DNA from: Flavobacteriaceae bacterium
Lineage (GTDB): Bacteria > Bacteroidota > Bacteroidia > Flavobacteriales > Flavobacteriaceae
Assembly (NCBI GenBank): GCA_002746415.1
Contig: NVXD01000016.1
Location: 1 to 64,000, forward strand
Reading direction: 5' to 3'
DNA length: 64,000 nt
Part shown: positions 7,505-16,786 of the stretch, piece after piece
Layout of the letters: each line of letters opens with the position of its first letter
Position numbering within the stretch: the first letter of the stretch is position 1
The notes under the pieces: model-generated
Told to the model about the DNA's origin: nothing
What the model saw: the letters and a program-made list of their open reading frames with translations, nothing else
Databases searched by the model: none
Position numbers and translations under genes: made by a program

Positions 7505-9517
7505 TTATTGTTTGGGCCTGAGTGCCTCAAATATTTGTGCATCTACCCAAAAAATATCTCCTCGGTCACCACCAAAAGATCTATGAAAGAAAAAATACTT
7601 TCCATCAGGTGATACGCTTCCATATGCTTCTCCGAATTCTGTATTTATCTGATCTCCCAAACTAATGGCAGCACCCCATGAACCATCCTCTTGCCGAAAA
7701 CTAATATATAGATCAGCATTACCATATCCGCTTTCTCTTTGATCATCCCAGATCAAATAGGATTCATCTGGAGCAATGAAGGGATGGGCGTTCCAATTTC
7801 CCATGTCAATGTTCACTGCTAACGGTTTTTCACGTTTGCCGTCTATTAATCGTGAATAACGAATAGGCCCTGTTTCAGAGGCCTCATCAAAATAGAAAGT
7901 TCCTTTAGCCGAAACCGTAAGGCGCATGATAGGGATGTCTTTGAAAGGAGCGTCAAGACTTTTCACGGCTGACCAGCCAGAGTTGGTTCGCTCTCTATAT
8001 TTATTTCCCAAGTACAGCGTCTTACCGTCAGAAGAAATAAATGGTTCCCCCGCTCTGGGTGGCACAACAGATTCGATCCATCGATTATTTTTGTATTGAA
8101 TAACAACTAAAGTATTATTTTTATATTCTCCCCCTCTTCTGCGGAAATAGAACTCTTTTAAATCGGGTGTAAAGGCAGCTTCTGCTTCCCTATGCTTTGT
8201 CCGAATAATATCCGGAGCAAATAATTCGGGTATTAACCCCGGGGCCTTTTGCCCAAGATAGGAGCCTTCGAGGACTGAGGATTTATCTTGACTATCAATT
8301 TTTCCGCTCATAGTTGGAATAGAATTTTGAACAAAAGCTGGAAGAATGCTCTCTGCAATTATTTGCAGGGTGCTGTTATCGTTTTCATGGGCTGTAACCA
8401 CAACCATAAGATCTAGCTCCCGTATCAGAATAATAAACTGACCACCACCACCCTGGGCAGATGTACTATAATAGCTTTTATTGCCGTATTTTAAATCTGC
8501 ATTCCACCAGTAATAACCGTACCCCTGATTAGAGACATCTTTACCACCACCGTAGACATCTTCATCGCCAGTAAGGAGAATCCTGCTGGTTGCTTTGGTG
8601 ATAAACGCTTCTGGAACCAGCTGTTCACCATTCCATTTGCCTTTGTTCATAGCCAAAGTTCCCCACTTGACCATATCGCGGGATGTCATGCTAGAGCCAC
8701 TTCCCGATCTTGGCAGGCCGCTCACGTCAGTCCGCCAGCCATAAGTCGTGATGCCTATTTTGTCGAGGAGTTCATTTTTAATAAAGTCCTTGGCCGACCC
8801 CGGTACGACAGCGTCTAGGACTTGCATCACCAAAACTGGATCGCCTTGATATTTAAAATTCTGAGATTCAGTGGTAATAGGAGCACTATGCTCAAGAATT
8901 CCCTGAACTTGCCCCTGCCCTATTAACTTACTTGGATTTTTCTCGAGTTCTTCTCTCTGTTCGTTACTGATGCGAATACCAGAACGCATAGTCATTGCTT
9001 GGTGCAGCGTGATTTTTTCTACACCGGCAACAAATTTTGTTGGGTCCAGTTCCCTGAGAAAGCTGACCACCGGCTTGTGCAAATCGTCCATAGTCAGATA
9101 ACCCAACTGGATAGCACGGCCCAGCGCCATGCAAGTGTAGGCTTTAGTTGCAGACGCTTGCGGATGGGGCAGGTTGCTACGGCCACGCGAATAATAGGAT
9201 TCAAATAAGAGCTTGCCCTTGTAGGTAATAAGAAAGCTGTCGAACTTATCAGTATTGTCCTTGGCGATCTTCTGTGCTAGCTTAAGAATCAACGCTTTGT
9301 TGCCACCATCGATGCCTAATTCGCCCACAAGGATACCGTCTTTTCTATCCTTTGGCGCTGCATCAATAAAGGCTTCTTTAATATCAGGAATATCCCTGAA
9401 GGAGAGCGTGGCTTCGGCAGCTGTGGCCTCTGGTGCATGACCATTACTTTGTTGGGAAATGCCACTATTTGTTAGGATAAGTAGCATTAAAAGCAGTAAT
9501 CCTGTTTTGTTTTTCAT
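7505..9517 (-). CDS. Serine hydrolase (beta-lactamase/DD-peptidase fold) fused to PD40 beta-propeller
   Basis: A 670-residue secreted fusion. After the signal peptide (about 1-21), residues 60-400 form a class C beta-lactamase-like serine hydrolase: SATK at 122-125 is the SxxK nucleophile motif, YQG at 223-225 occupies the YxN position, and SAQGGGGQFI near 353-362 replaces the KTG strand. Residues from about 416 onward are a PD40 propeller nearly parallel to the two downstream proteins (YLGQKAPGLIPELFAP...ALRPKQ). This family includes esterases, DD-peptidases and amidases; the substrate cannot be told. The propeller may bind the substrate or a partner. First gene of the minus-strand trio, divergent from the sensor kinase at 9704. 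Confidence 0.85.
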   Translation of the reverse strand: MKNKTGLLLLMLLILTNSGISQQSNGHAPEATAAEATLSFRDIPDIKEAFIDAAPKDRKDGILVGELGIDGGNKALILKLAQKIAKDNTDKFDSFLITYKGKLLFESYYSRGRSNLPHPQASATKAYTCMALGRAIQLGYLTMDDLHKPVVSFLRELDPTKFVAGVEKITLHQAMTMRSGIRISNEQREELEKNPSKLIGQGQVQGILEHSAPITTESQNFKYQGDPVLVMQVLDAVVPGSAKDFIKNELLDKIGITTYGWRTDVSGLPRSGSGSSMTSRDMVKWGTLAMNKGKWNGEQLVPEAFITKATSRILLTGDEDVYGGGKDVSNQGYGYYWWNADLKYGNKSYYSTSAQGGGGQFIILIRELDLMVVVTAHENDNSTLQIIAESILPAFVQNSIPTMSGKIDSQDKSSVLEGSYLGQKAPGLIPELFAPDIIRTKHREAEAAFTPDLKEFYFRRRGGEYKNNTLVVIQYKNNRWIESVVPPRAGEPFISSDGKTLYLGNKYRERTNSGWSAVKSLDAPFKDIPIMRLTVSAKGTFYFDEASETGPIRYSRLIDGKREKPLAVNIDMGNWNAHPFIAPDESYLIWDDQRESGYGNADLYISFRQEDGSWGAAISLGDQINTEFGEAYGSVSPDGKYFFFHRSFGGDRGDIFWVDAQIFEALRPKQ

Positions 9518-9703
9518 AGTTTACACTTTTTTAAAGAGACAAAAAAGGCATCTAGATGAGATGAATTTTTTCGTTTTGTTTTACAAACTTGGTTCTTGAT
9601 TTCCAGCTATCCAATCTATATTATGTCAACTGCTCTATATCCTAATGAACGACTCTAAGAAGATCCCTATAATGGTTATCTTACATCAGTAATACCGCTA
9701 AAA

Positions 9704-11380
9704 ATGAATCTGAAATTTTTGCCCTGCCTTCTATTCGTATTGCTACTTGTAACATCTTGTTCTTCAACCCCTGTTTTTAAGGAATATGAGACTGTATTCC
9801 AGGTGGGCGATCAACAAGAATGGGCAACCAAAGACCTGAATGATCAGGACTGGAAAAAACGCAAAATAGTAGTGCCAGATGGTAAGATTTTCTGGTCCAG
9901 GACTAAAATTGATATTCTAAAAACCCCCGATTCATTGCATCCATATGGACTTCAGCTAGATGTCTATGGAGAGTATGAGGTTTTTTGGGACGGGGTTTTG
10001 GTTGGAAAAAACGGGAATCCCGGACAGGAAGCAATAGATGATCCTGGAGGTAAAATGTGGGCCACCTTTAGTCTCCCTGCACAGCTAACGGAGGCGGGAG
10101 AACATCTATTGGCGCTACGATCAAGTCTTTATTATTTTCCGAGTCATACAGGAATATATGACATGGAGATAGCTTATTATGATGCCCTACTAACCAATCG
10201 ACTCATAGAATCTTCCTATATGCATCTTTTTGCAGGAGCCTTTCTTATCGCCTCTTTCTATTTTCTATTTCTCTTTCTAAGTAATAAAAAGGAGTATGCA
10301 ACACTAGTTTTCAGTATCAGCTGTTTGCTATTTTTTCTCCTGATATTGGCAGAGTTCATTAAAGCCTATATGCCCATCCATTACAGTACGCATGTGATAC
10401 GCTTACAGATTATAGGCATTCTGATGCTTGGTATTTCTTATTTGATTCCGTTCTATTTTTCCATGCAGTTTCCTTTGCCCAAACGAAAATTGCTGCTAGC
10501 CATTTACGCAGCAATTCTATTGTACATTTTCCTATCAAGATATGTCTTCGAATTGACTGCCAATAATATGGCTTTAAGCATGTGGTTGTTTTCCTTTGGG
10601 ATTGTGGTGTTTGGGGTTTATAAAAAGAGGAAAGGTGCTCGTCTCGTACTGTTGACCCTCCTACTATCCGTGCCTATTGTTTTTGTCACTCCTTTTAACA
10701 AAAGCCTATTCGCAGGTTTCAGCCTTATTCTTCTTGGCATGTTTTATTTGCTTTCTCTCAGAATCAAAGAACAACGACTGGCATATGAAAATTCTTTAGT
10801 TCAATCCACGCGCCTGCGACTGGAATTACTAAAAAAGAATATTCAACCTCATTTTCTTATGAACACTTTGACCTCTTTAATAGATTGGGTGGAAGAATCA
10901 CCTAAAAAAGGCGTTTTGTTTATAGAAGCTTTAGCCAAAGAATTTGACCTTTTTAATCAGATAGAAAATCAAACATTGATTCCTATTTCTCAAGAAATAG
11001 CCCTTTGCCGTACCCATCTTGAAATTATGGAGTACCGGAAAGAAATCAACTATTCTTGGGTAGAAGTTGGCATTGACCTTGAACAAAAAATACCACCAGC
11101 AATACTTCACACCTTATTGGAAAATGGAATTACCCACAGCCTGCCTCTGGAAGATAACAGTATCAAATTTAAGCTTGTTTTTGAAGCGAATAGTCATTAC
11201 AAGTGTTATACATTTTTAACCTTTGCTACTCGTGTTAGGCAAGCAAGGAGTGATAGAGAAGAGGGTACGGGACTGAAATACATCAAGGCTAGACTTACAG
11301 AGAGTTATCAATCAAAATGGGATTTAACCTCTGAACCAACAGATCAGGGTTGGAAAAACACTATAAAAATATATTCCTAA
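9704..11380 (+). CDS. 7TM sensor histidine kinase with N-terminal jelly-roll domain
   Basis: 558 residues. It starts with a lipoprotein-type signal (VTSC, Cys19), then a beta-rich extracytoplasmic domain (about 30-160) with PYGLQLDVYGEYEVFWDG, like galactose-binding or 7TMR-DISM extracellular domains. About seven transmembrane segments follow (170-360), then a LytS-type kinase region with NIQPHFLMN (His383). The ATPase part is degenerate: LLENGITHS replaces the usual ENAxKH, while GTGLKYIKARL is kept. It is 4 bases upstream of its LytTR regulator and divergent from the serine hydrolase/propeller genes. The pair may sense an extracellular sugar or peptide linked to them, by inference. Confidence 0.85.
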   Translation: MNLKFLPCLLFVLLLVTSCSSTPVFKEYETVFQVGDQQEWATKDLNDQDWKKRKIVVPDGKIFWSRTKIDILKTPDSLHPYGLQLDVYGEYEVFWDGVLVGKNGNPGQEAIDDPGGKMWATFSLPAQLTEAGEHLLALRSSLYYFPSHTGIYDMEIAYYDALLTNRLIESSYMHLFAGAFLIASFYFLFLFLSNKKEYATLVFSISCLLFFLLILAEFIKAYMPIHYSTHVIRLQIIGILMLGISYLIPFYFSMQFPLPKRKLLLAIYAAILLYIFLSRYVFELTANNMALSMWLFSFGIVVFGVYKKRKGARLVLLTLLLSVPIVFVTPFNKSLFAGFSLILLGMFYLLSLRIKEQRLAYENSLVQSTRLRLELLKKNIQPHFLMNTLTSLIDWVEESPKKGVLFIEALAKEFDLFNQIENQTLIPISQEIALCRTHLEIMEYRKEINYSWVEVGIDLEQKIPPAILHTLLENGITHSLPLEDNSIKFKLVFEANSHYKCYTFLTFATRVRQARSDREEGTGLKYIKARLTESYQSKWDLTSEPTDQGWKNTIKIYS

Positions 11381-11384
11381 AGAG

Positions 11385-12083
11385 ATGAACATTTTAATTA
11401 TTGAAGATGAATCGAGAATTGCCAAAAGAATTGAACGCATGACGCGTGATATTTTTGGCAATGCCTTACAATCGCTAACCCATATCAACACGCTCCATGA
11501 GGCCTTGAACTTTATTAAAAATAACGCATTGGATCTTGTTCTCTTGGATTTAAATCTCAACGGTGACAATGGTTTTGACCTACTTACGACGGCTGTTTCT
11601 GAATCGTTTCACACCATAGTAATTTCCGCTTACAAAGATCAGGCACTTACTGCTTTTGAACATGGGGTTTTAGATTTTGTCCCTAAGCCATTTAACAGAG
11701 ATCGGTTGGAGCAAGCTTTTAATCGGGCTATTACAAAAGAAAAATCAGAAAATCACCAAATTAAAGTTTTAGCGATAAAAAAAAGAGGTCGGATACAGCT
11801 CATACCTATTGAAGATTTACTTTACATAAAAGGAGCTGGTCCCTATACCGAACTCTTTCTTAAAGACGGAACAAAAGAACTGCATGATAAATCACTCGAA
11901 AAGCTAGAACAGCTGTTATCGCATGCTTTTGAACGCATACATAAATCATACTTGGTAAAGATGTCTGAGATAAGGGAAATTATTGTAGAATCAGGTAGTA
12001 AATATATGGCCAAGCTAAAAAATGGAGAAGGTATTCCTATCGGAAGAACTAAATACAAAGACATAAAAGCGAAGTGGGTTTAA
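11385..12083 (+). CDS. LytTR-family response regulator
   Basis: 232 residues with receiver domain (IIEDE, phospho-acceptor Asp55 in LVLLDLNL, and the KP pair in FVPKPF) and C-terminal LytTR domain (IPIEDLLYIKG..., RIHKSYLV). It directly follows the 7TM sensor kinase by 4 bases and is surely its partner. A bidirectional hairpin follows before the convergent RidA-like gene. Confidence 0.93.
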   Translation: MNILIIEDESRIAKRIERMTRDIFGNALQSLTHINTLHEALNFIKNNALDLVLLDLNLNGDNGFDLLTTAVSESFHTIVISAYKDQALTAFEHGVLDFVPKPFNRDRLEQAFNRAITKEKSENHQIKVLAIKKRGRIQLIPIEDLLYIKGAGPYTELFLKDGTKELHDKSLEKLEQLLSHAFERIHKSYLVKMSEIREIIVESGSKYMAKLKNGEGIPIGRTKYKDIKAKWV

Positions 12084-12113
12084 AATACCTTTGATGATAT
12101 GGAAGAAACATTT

Positions 12114-12151
12114 AAATAGCGACAACCAATTATAATTAGTTCTCGCTATTT
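12114..12151. terminator. Bidirectional terminator hairpin
   Basis: AAATAGCGA (12114-12122) pairs perfectly with TCGCTATTT (12143-12151), and the inner AATTATAATT continues the stem. It lies between convergent genes ending at 12083 (+) and 12191 (-), so it can end both transcripts. Confidence 0.7.
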
Positions 12152-12190
12152 GAAATTATGATACTGTCTGTATATTTTCTTTTTGGAAAA

Positions 12191-12646
12191 TTATTTCAAT
12201 GTAAAATGGCAAGTAATACCAACAGACAAATCGCCGTACAATTTATGTACGCCAAATATGGCTCTGGAATGTATGCCCTGTTCTCCTAAAACATGTAAAA
12301 ATAAATCCGATGCTCCATCTACAACACGAGGTGCTTCGTTCCAATTTTCTCCAGATTGGTAATACGCATCCATGTGGTTTAGACCTTCTATGCTGTCGAA
12401 ACCAATTTTATCGTTTATTTGAGATAATACATTTAGTGCCGCCAATTGCATGGCCTTATAACCATCTTCGGTACTTAAATTGTCTCCAAACCGACCTTTA
12501 TACAGCAATTCGCCATTAATAATCGGGAACTGAATGGCAACATAAGCCACCTTGCCTCTAACATTTACAGCTGTATATGATCCGCCTGGCGTACTTGGTA
12601 CTGGAAGGGCTAACTGCCATTCGCTTAACTTTTTTTCGATATTCAT
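12191..12646 (-). CDS. RidA (YjgF/YER057c/UK114) family protein
   Basis: 151 residues with the RidA-type layout: PGGSYTAVNVRGKVAYVAIQFP, then GY.AMQLAALNVLSQI, and GASDLFLHVLGEQGIHSRAIFGV near the end. The family's well-studied members hydrolyse reactive enamine/imine intermediates; this longer subgroup (about 150 residues) is less well studied. The classic catalytic Arg may be represented by the Arg of HSRAIFG. It follows the Old Yellow Enzyme gene by 111 bases and is probably the third gene of the TetR-controlled operon, which fits a role in clearing reactive small molecules. Confidence 0.85.
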   Translation of the reverse strand: MNIEKKLSEWQLALPVPSTPGGSYTAVNVRGKVAYVAIQFPIINGELLYKGRFGDNLSTEDGYKAMQLAALNVLSQINDKIGFDSIEGLNHMDAYYQSGENWNEAPRVVDGASDLFLHVLGEQGIHSRAIFGVHKLYGDLSVGITCHFTLK

Positions 12647-12757
12647 GACTCTAATTTTTAATCCCTCATTGAGGGTTTAATTTCCCGGAGGCTAGCCTCG
12701 AAATGAAAAATGTTTTTTCGGAAGCATACCTCGTACTCTTGGGTCGAGGTTGTTGAT

Positions 12758-13846
12758 TTAAGCAAACGCATAATCCGTGAAGCCTACAGCATCTATACCG
12801 AAAAAGGTCTCTGGATTTGGTGCTTGCAGGGCCACATTATTTTTTAAACGCTCAATAAAATCAGGATTCGATATATAGGGTCTACCCACATATGTCAAGT
12901 CGAAACCGTCGTTTAAAACAGCATCGGCAGTTGCTATAGAAGATACATTTCCACCAGTAATTACGGGACCTTCAAAGTTGTGCTTAATTGCTTTTCTTAA
13001 GTTTAATTGTCGGTCTGTACGTGCATCCATAACTCCAAAAGAATCTTCCTGAACCACAATATGCATATACACTAATCCTATTTTTTTTAGTTCTTTTGCC
13101 AAAGCTATATACGTTTCTTCAACGCCCTCATAGTCACTTTGTAAATCGTTATACACGCCAAAAGGAGAAATACGAATACCTACTTTATTGGCGCCTACCT
13201 TATCGGCTACTTTTTGGGCCGTTTCTATCACAAAACGATTGCGATTTTTAACCGAACCACCATATTCATCTATTCGTTGGTTAGACTTAGGGTTGATAAA
13301 TTGATCTAACAAATAACCATTTGCGGCGTGCAATTCTACCCCATCAATTCCGGCTTCATTAATCAAACGGTCGGACGCATAAACAAACTCTTCTTGTGTT
13401 TGTAAAATATCATCTTTTGTCATTTCCTTAGGCATACCGTGATCTTCCATGCCTGTTTCAGAAAAAATTTGTCCGGCTGTTTGTATAGGCGATGGTGCTA
13501 AAATGGTTGCCCCTTCTGGCATATTTATTTTTGCTGAAACGCGACCGGTATGCATGAGCTGTACAAATATTTTCCCTCCTTTTGCATGTACGGCATTCGC
13601 AACGCCCTTCCAACCTTGAATTTGCTCGTCAGAATATGCTCCTGGAATACGTGGATATCCTAATCCGTTTGCCGATGGCGAAGTACCTTCGGTAATAATT
13701 AAACCTGCTGAAGCACGTTGCTCGTAATATTCAGCAATAAGCTTATTTGGAATATAATTGGTTGCTCGTGTGCGTGTCATTGGCGCCATAACGATTTTGT
13801 TTTTTAGTTGAATGTCGCCCAATTGGAATGCTGATAATGATTTCAT
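12758..13846 (-). CDS. nemA: Old Yellow Enzyme-family alkene reductase (NemA-like)
   Basis: A 362-residue FMN-dependent TIM-barrel oxidoreductase that reduces activated C=C bonds or nitro-esters with NAD(P)H. Seen: VMAPMTRTRA near the start, the substrate-binding pair His173/Asn176 in ELHAANGY with Tyr178, the DQFINPKSNQRIDEYGGS run, and the C-terminal FMN phosphate region VGRPYISNPDF. Length is normal for the family. It lies 65 bases downstream of a NemR-like repressor gene, and an operator-like box (13877-13894) sits in that gap, so it probably has its own regulated promoter and responds to electrophiles. Confidence 0.92.
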   Translation of the reverse strand: MKSLSAFQLGDIQLKNKIVMAPMTRTRATNYIPNKLIAEYYEQRASAGLIITEGTSPSANGLGYPRIPGAYSDEQIQGWKGVANAVHAKGGKIFVQLMHTGRVSAKINMPEGATILAPSPIQTAGQIFSETGMEDHGMPKEMTKDDILQTQEEFVYASDRLINEAGIDGVELHAANGYLLDQFINPKSNQRIDEYGGSVKNRNRFVIETAQKVADKVGANKVGIRISPFGVYNDLQSDYEGVEETYIALAKELKKIGLVYMHIVVQEDSFGVMDARTDRQLNLRKAIKHNFEGPVITGGNVSSIATADAVLNDGFDLTYVGRPYISNPDFIERLKNNVALQAPNPETFFGIDAVGFTDYAFA

Positions 13847-13876
13847 ATGATTTATTTTTAAATTTTTAAATTAATA

Positions 13877-13894
13877 ATAGACTAGTCGGTTTAG
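13877..13894. promoter_or_regulatory. TetR/NemR-type operator before the alkene reductase
   Basis: TAGACTAGTCGGTTTA (13878-13893) matches the box at 14568-14585 (TAGACCAGTCGGTCCA) at 13 of 16 positions. It has the inverted half-site form TAGAC...GGTYTA known for NemR-like TetR repressors. It lies about 32 bases upstream of the reductase start codon. Confidence 0.7.
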
Positions 13895-13911
13895 TATTTG
13901 ATTAAATTTTT

Positions 13912-14496
13912 TTAGAGTAATAGGTCAAGGATTTGGATAAAATCGTCCAAAGGTTGTCTGTTTTTACTAGATTTCATTCTAAAAATGGCCCCTTCCCAAC
14001 CGTTTAATATAACAGACGCCATCATTCTAGTGTCTATTTCTTTTGAAATTTGATTGTTTGCTTTACCCTCTTCTAAACATTGTTCAATGGTGGCTTCCCA
14101 TTTTTCCAATTGTTCTTCTACAAAGGTTTTAAATTCGTTACTTACGCCACCTTCCGAACAGCTATCGCCTAATAAGCAACCTTTTTCAAATTGTTTTTGT
14201 TCAAACTCCTCTGCCCTATCCTTATAATAAGATTGAATGCGTTCTTTAGGTGTTAATTCAGATTTCTTCAATAAAACATCTTGACAAACAGCTAAACCAC
14301 AATTTGAATAGCCTTCTAAAACCTGAATAGCAAATGCTTCTTTGCTTTTAAAATGGTGATAAAATGATCCTTTCGGAATTTCAGCTTTTTCCAATATTTC
14401 AGTCAAGCCCACATTGCTGTAACCCTTTTTCGAAAAAAGTTCTAATCCTGCCGCTAATGCATTCTCTTTAGTCATTCTTATGTTTAACTTTTGCAT
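13912..14496 (-). CDS. TetR-family repressor, NemR-like
   Basis: 194 residues. The N-terminal helix-turn-helix is clear (LFSKKGYSNVGLTEILEKAEIPKGSFYHHFKSKEAF). The ligand domain has FEKGCLLGDSCSE, in which Cys107 falls at the position of the redox/electrophile-sensing Cys106 of Escherichia coli NemR (GCLTVKLSAE); Cys113, Cys66 and Cys71 are further candidates. Gene order TetR - Old Yellow Enzyme - RidA and the matching operators upstream of this gene and of the reductase support an autoregulated electrophile-response operon. The sensing chemistry is inferred from family similarity. Confidence 0.9.
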   Translation of the reverse strand: MQKLNIRMTKENALAAGLELFSKKGYSNVGLTEILEKAEIPKGSFYHHFKSKEAFAIQVLEGYSNCGLAVCQDVLLKKSELTPKERIQSYYKDRAEEFEQKQFEKGCLLGDSCSEGGVSNEFKTFVEEQLEKWEATIEQCLEEGKANNQISKEIDTRMMASVILNGWEGAIFRMKSSKNRQPLDDFIQILDLLL

Positions 14497-15005
14497 TCAA
14501 AAACGAAGGTGAATACATTTACAACGCTTTCGTTTTATGGTCTATTTTTGATTTCTTAAATACTATATTAGACCAGTCGGTCCAAAAGTAATTAATTTTC
14601 TCCATCTTTTACAACTTTGGATGAAAATTGATAAAACTTTAACTTTTGTGCATTCTGACCCATTAGAACTGTTGCTAAATTACATCGCTAAAGGGGGGTG
14701 AAAATATTTTCATTATCTAAGTTAAAGCATTCGAAATATCGCACTACTTATCTATTACATATTGAGAAGAATCTTTTAAGTAATTAAATGTTTAAGAAAT
14801 ATGTGTTGCCTATTACAGTATCTCGGAGGAACACTTCAAAACTACAGCATCAGTACAAGCTTAAGGCATGCATTTGATCCAAACAACTATGCATTTGGTT
14901 CAATACATTTAAAACAAAATCTAGACGATTGAATTCTATTAGGTTAGACTTTGGTTAAGGCTATAGGCAGGTAAAATAGCCCATTAGTGATTTTCCTGAG
15001 TAGTT
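14497..15005. other. 509-bp gap with an operator and a possible coding relic
   Basis: Apart from the operator at 14568-14585 and an extra half-site (GGTCTA near 14539), there is no convincing gene. A plus-strand stretch at about 14810-14930 stays open for some 40 codons (ending HAFDPNNYAFGSIHLKQNLD) but lacks a start. It could be the tail of a lost gene, but this is weak. The region separates two minus-strand units. Confidence 0.5.
14568..14585. promoter_or_regulatory. TetR/NemR-type operator before the repressor gene
   Basis: TTAGACC-AGTC-GGTCCAA is an inverted repeat with one mismatch in 7-base arms, about 72 bases upstream of the TetR start. It shares its pattern with the box upstream of the alkene reductase, consistent with autoregulation. 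Confidence 0.75.
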
Positions 15006-15848
15006 TTAGGAGCTCCTTCGCCTAAATTCACTCGGACTTTTCTTCTGAAACTTTTTAAAGGTTCTATTAAAATGACTGAGACTTTCAAACCCACAACTAA
15101 AAGCGATTTCCTGAATTTGCATGTTGCTACTTTCTAATAACTGGCCTGCACGTTGGACCCTAGATTGATTTAAAAAAGAGACAAAGGTATGTCCAGCATG
15201 ATTTTTAAACCACCTACAAAAGGATTGGGGCACCATATTGGTAAGTTTCGACATATGATTAACGGTTAACTTTTGATCCAAATGTTCCAAGATATAATTC
15301 GTTGTTTTGGATATTTTGTCAAGTGTACTTAAATGGTGATACTTCGTTTGATTGTTGTTAGATGAAAGTATCCTACGAGGTTCTTCCCCCACTAGAATCT
15401 GTAAGATTTCAATGAAAGTGGCCAATTGCAACACTTTTGATTTTGATGCAAAGGATGTGATTTTTTCAATTAACTGATGGCTAGGGTTAGAATAGTGAAT
15501 GCCTAGAGCTGCTTCATGAAATAAAGTTTCAAATACCCCGCACTCGGCAAATTGACCAAACAAGTCCTTGTTAAATTGAAATACATATGCCTCACTTTGG
15601 GCATCCCCAAGTTCATGCGTACTCACCCAATTATGTGGTAAGTTCTCACCGACAAGAATTAAATCAAAATCGGAAAAAGGTTCAATAGAATCTCCTATAA
15701 ATCGTGTACCATTTCCTTTGGTAATTAAGGTGAGTTCTAGTTCAGGATGATAATGCCAAAAAGGCTTAAAAGCATCCGTTTTAAAATTAAAAAACTGAAA
15801 GGATTGCCTAGATTTTTCATAAGCAATTTGCTCCAATGCTGGCTTCAT
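15006..15848 (-). CDS. AraC-family regulator with cupin N-terminal domain
   Basis: 280 residues. The N-terminal half is a cupin-like ligand domain (FWHYHPELELTLITKGNGTRFIGD). The C-terminal 100 residues are the double helix-turn-helix of AraC proteins: LTVNHMSKLTNMVPQSFCRWFKNHAG and IQEIAFSCGFESLSHFNRTFKKF..SPSEFR. It is divergent from the PhyH/TIM-barrel operon at 15979, about 130 bp away, and is very likely its activator. The inducer could be a sugar or a substrate of that pathway, by analogy. Confidence 0.9.
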   Translation of the reverse strand: MKPALEQIAYEKSRQSFQFFNFKTDAFKPFWHYHPELELTLITKGNGTRFIGDSIEPFSDFDLILVGENLPHNWVSTHELGDAQSEAYVFQFNKDLFGQFAECGVFETLFHEAALGIHYSNPSHQLIEKITSFASKSKVLQLATFIEILQILVGEEPRRILSSNNNQTKYHHLSTLDKISKTTNYILEHLDQKLTVNHMSKLTNMVPQSFCRWFKNHAGHTFVSFLNQSRVQRAGQLLESSNMQIQEIAFSCGFESLSHFNRTFKKFQKKSPSEFRRRSS

Positions 15849-15948
15849 ACGCTATTATTAACCTATAATAGAGACAAAAATACAAAGACATGTTTAAATA
15901 TGCGTGGTTTTGGTTTAAATCGATCTATTAATTCACATCACACTACTG

Positions 15949-15956
15949 TAATTTTG
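15949..15956 (+). promoter_or_regulatory. Probable -7 box of the PhyH operon
   Basis: TAATTTTG fits the Bacteroidetes TAnnTTTG -7 consensus and ends 22 bases before the ATG at 15979. The -33 position has ATT rather than TTG, which would suit a promoter needing an activator such as the divergent AraC protein. Confidence 0.4.
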
Positions 15957-15978
15957 GACTATCACCTAAATTACTAGC

Positions 15979-16785
15979 ATGAGCAGCACAGCCATCCTCA
16001 ATCAGAAATATACTGTCACAAAAGAGCAAATTTCGGCTTATCAAACAAACAAGTTTATAAAGTTAAAGGAGGTGCTTGATGCAAAAACCTTGGGTCATTT
16101 CAATGCCATCATAACAAAAAAAGTAAACGAGCTTAATGAGGTTGAAGCTCCTATGGAAGCACGGTCTACCTATGGCAAAGCCTTTTTACAATTGTTTAAT
16201 TTATGGACGCATGATGAAGAGATAAAAAAACTGATTTTTAGCAAGCGCCTGGCGAAAATTGCAGCAGATTTAATGCAGGTAGATGGTGTTAGAATGTACC
16301 ATGACCAAGCGCTCTACAAAGAAGCCGGTGGAGGTATTACGCCTTGGCATTCAGATCAGCACTACTGGCCTTTAGCAACCGATAAAACAATTACCGCATG
16401 GATACCACTACAAGAAACACCTCTGGAAATGGGGCCTTTGGAATTCAGTGCTGGGAGTCATGCTATTGTAGAAGGCAGAGAATTATCCATTGGTGATGAA
16501 AGCGAAATAGCGATTCAGAAAAAATTGAAAGTAACCGACTATAAACACATCATTGAACCCTTTGATGTTGGTGAAATTAGTTTCCATTCTGGTTGGGTAT
16601 TCCATCGTGCAGGTGACAATACTACAGATGAAACTCGAAAAGTAATGACCATCATCTATATGGACAAAGAAATGAAATTAAAAAAGCCCAGTAACGATGG
16701 ACAGGTAAACGATTGGAACACCTGGTGTCCCAATGCTAAAATTGGTGAAATTATAGATACACCACTCAACCCAATACTCTATTAA
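15979..16785 (+). CDS. Phytanoyl-CoA dioxygenase (PhyH)-family Fe(II)/2-oxoglutarate oxygenase
   Basis: 268 residues with the complete metal and co-substrate set: His124 and Asp126 in PWHSDQHYW, distal His209 in VFHRAG, and Arg220 in DETRKVM for 2-oxoglutarate. Enzymes of this family hydroxylate lipids, amino acids, sugars-linked compounds or secondary metabolites in the cytoplasm; no signal peptide is present. It is followed after one base by a TIM-barrel isomerase-like gene, and an AraC regulator is divergent. The substrate is unknown. The trio looks like a small catabolic or tailoring unit. Confidence 0.9.
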   Translation: MSSTAILNQKYTVTKEQISAYQTNKFIKLKEVLDAKTLGHFNAIITKKVNELNEVEAPMEARSTYGKAFLQLFNLWTHDEEIKKLIFSKRLAKIAADLMQVDGVRMYHDQALYKEAGGGITPWHSDQHYWPLATDKTITAWIPLQETPLEMGPLEFSAGSHAIVEGRELSIGDESEIAIQKKLKVTDYKHIIEPFDVGEISFHSGWVFHRAGDNTTDETRKVMTIIYMDKEMKLKKPSNDGQVNDWNTWCPNAKIGEIIDTPLNPILY

Positions 16786-16786
16786 A

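Noticed and set aside
14810-14930. Possible gene relic without start codon (HAFDPNNYAFGSIHLKQ)
   Set aside because: Only about 40 codons and no second line of evidence; kept as a remark in the gap entry.
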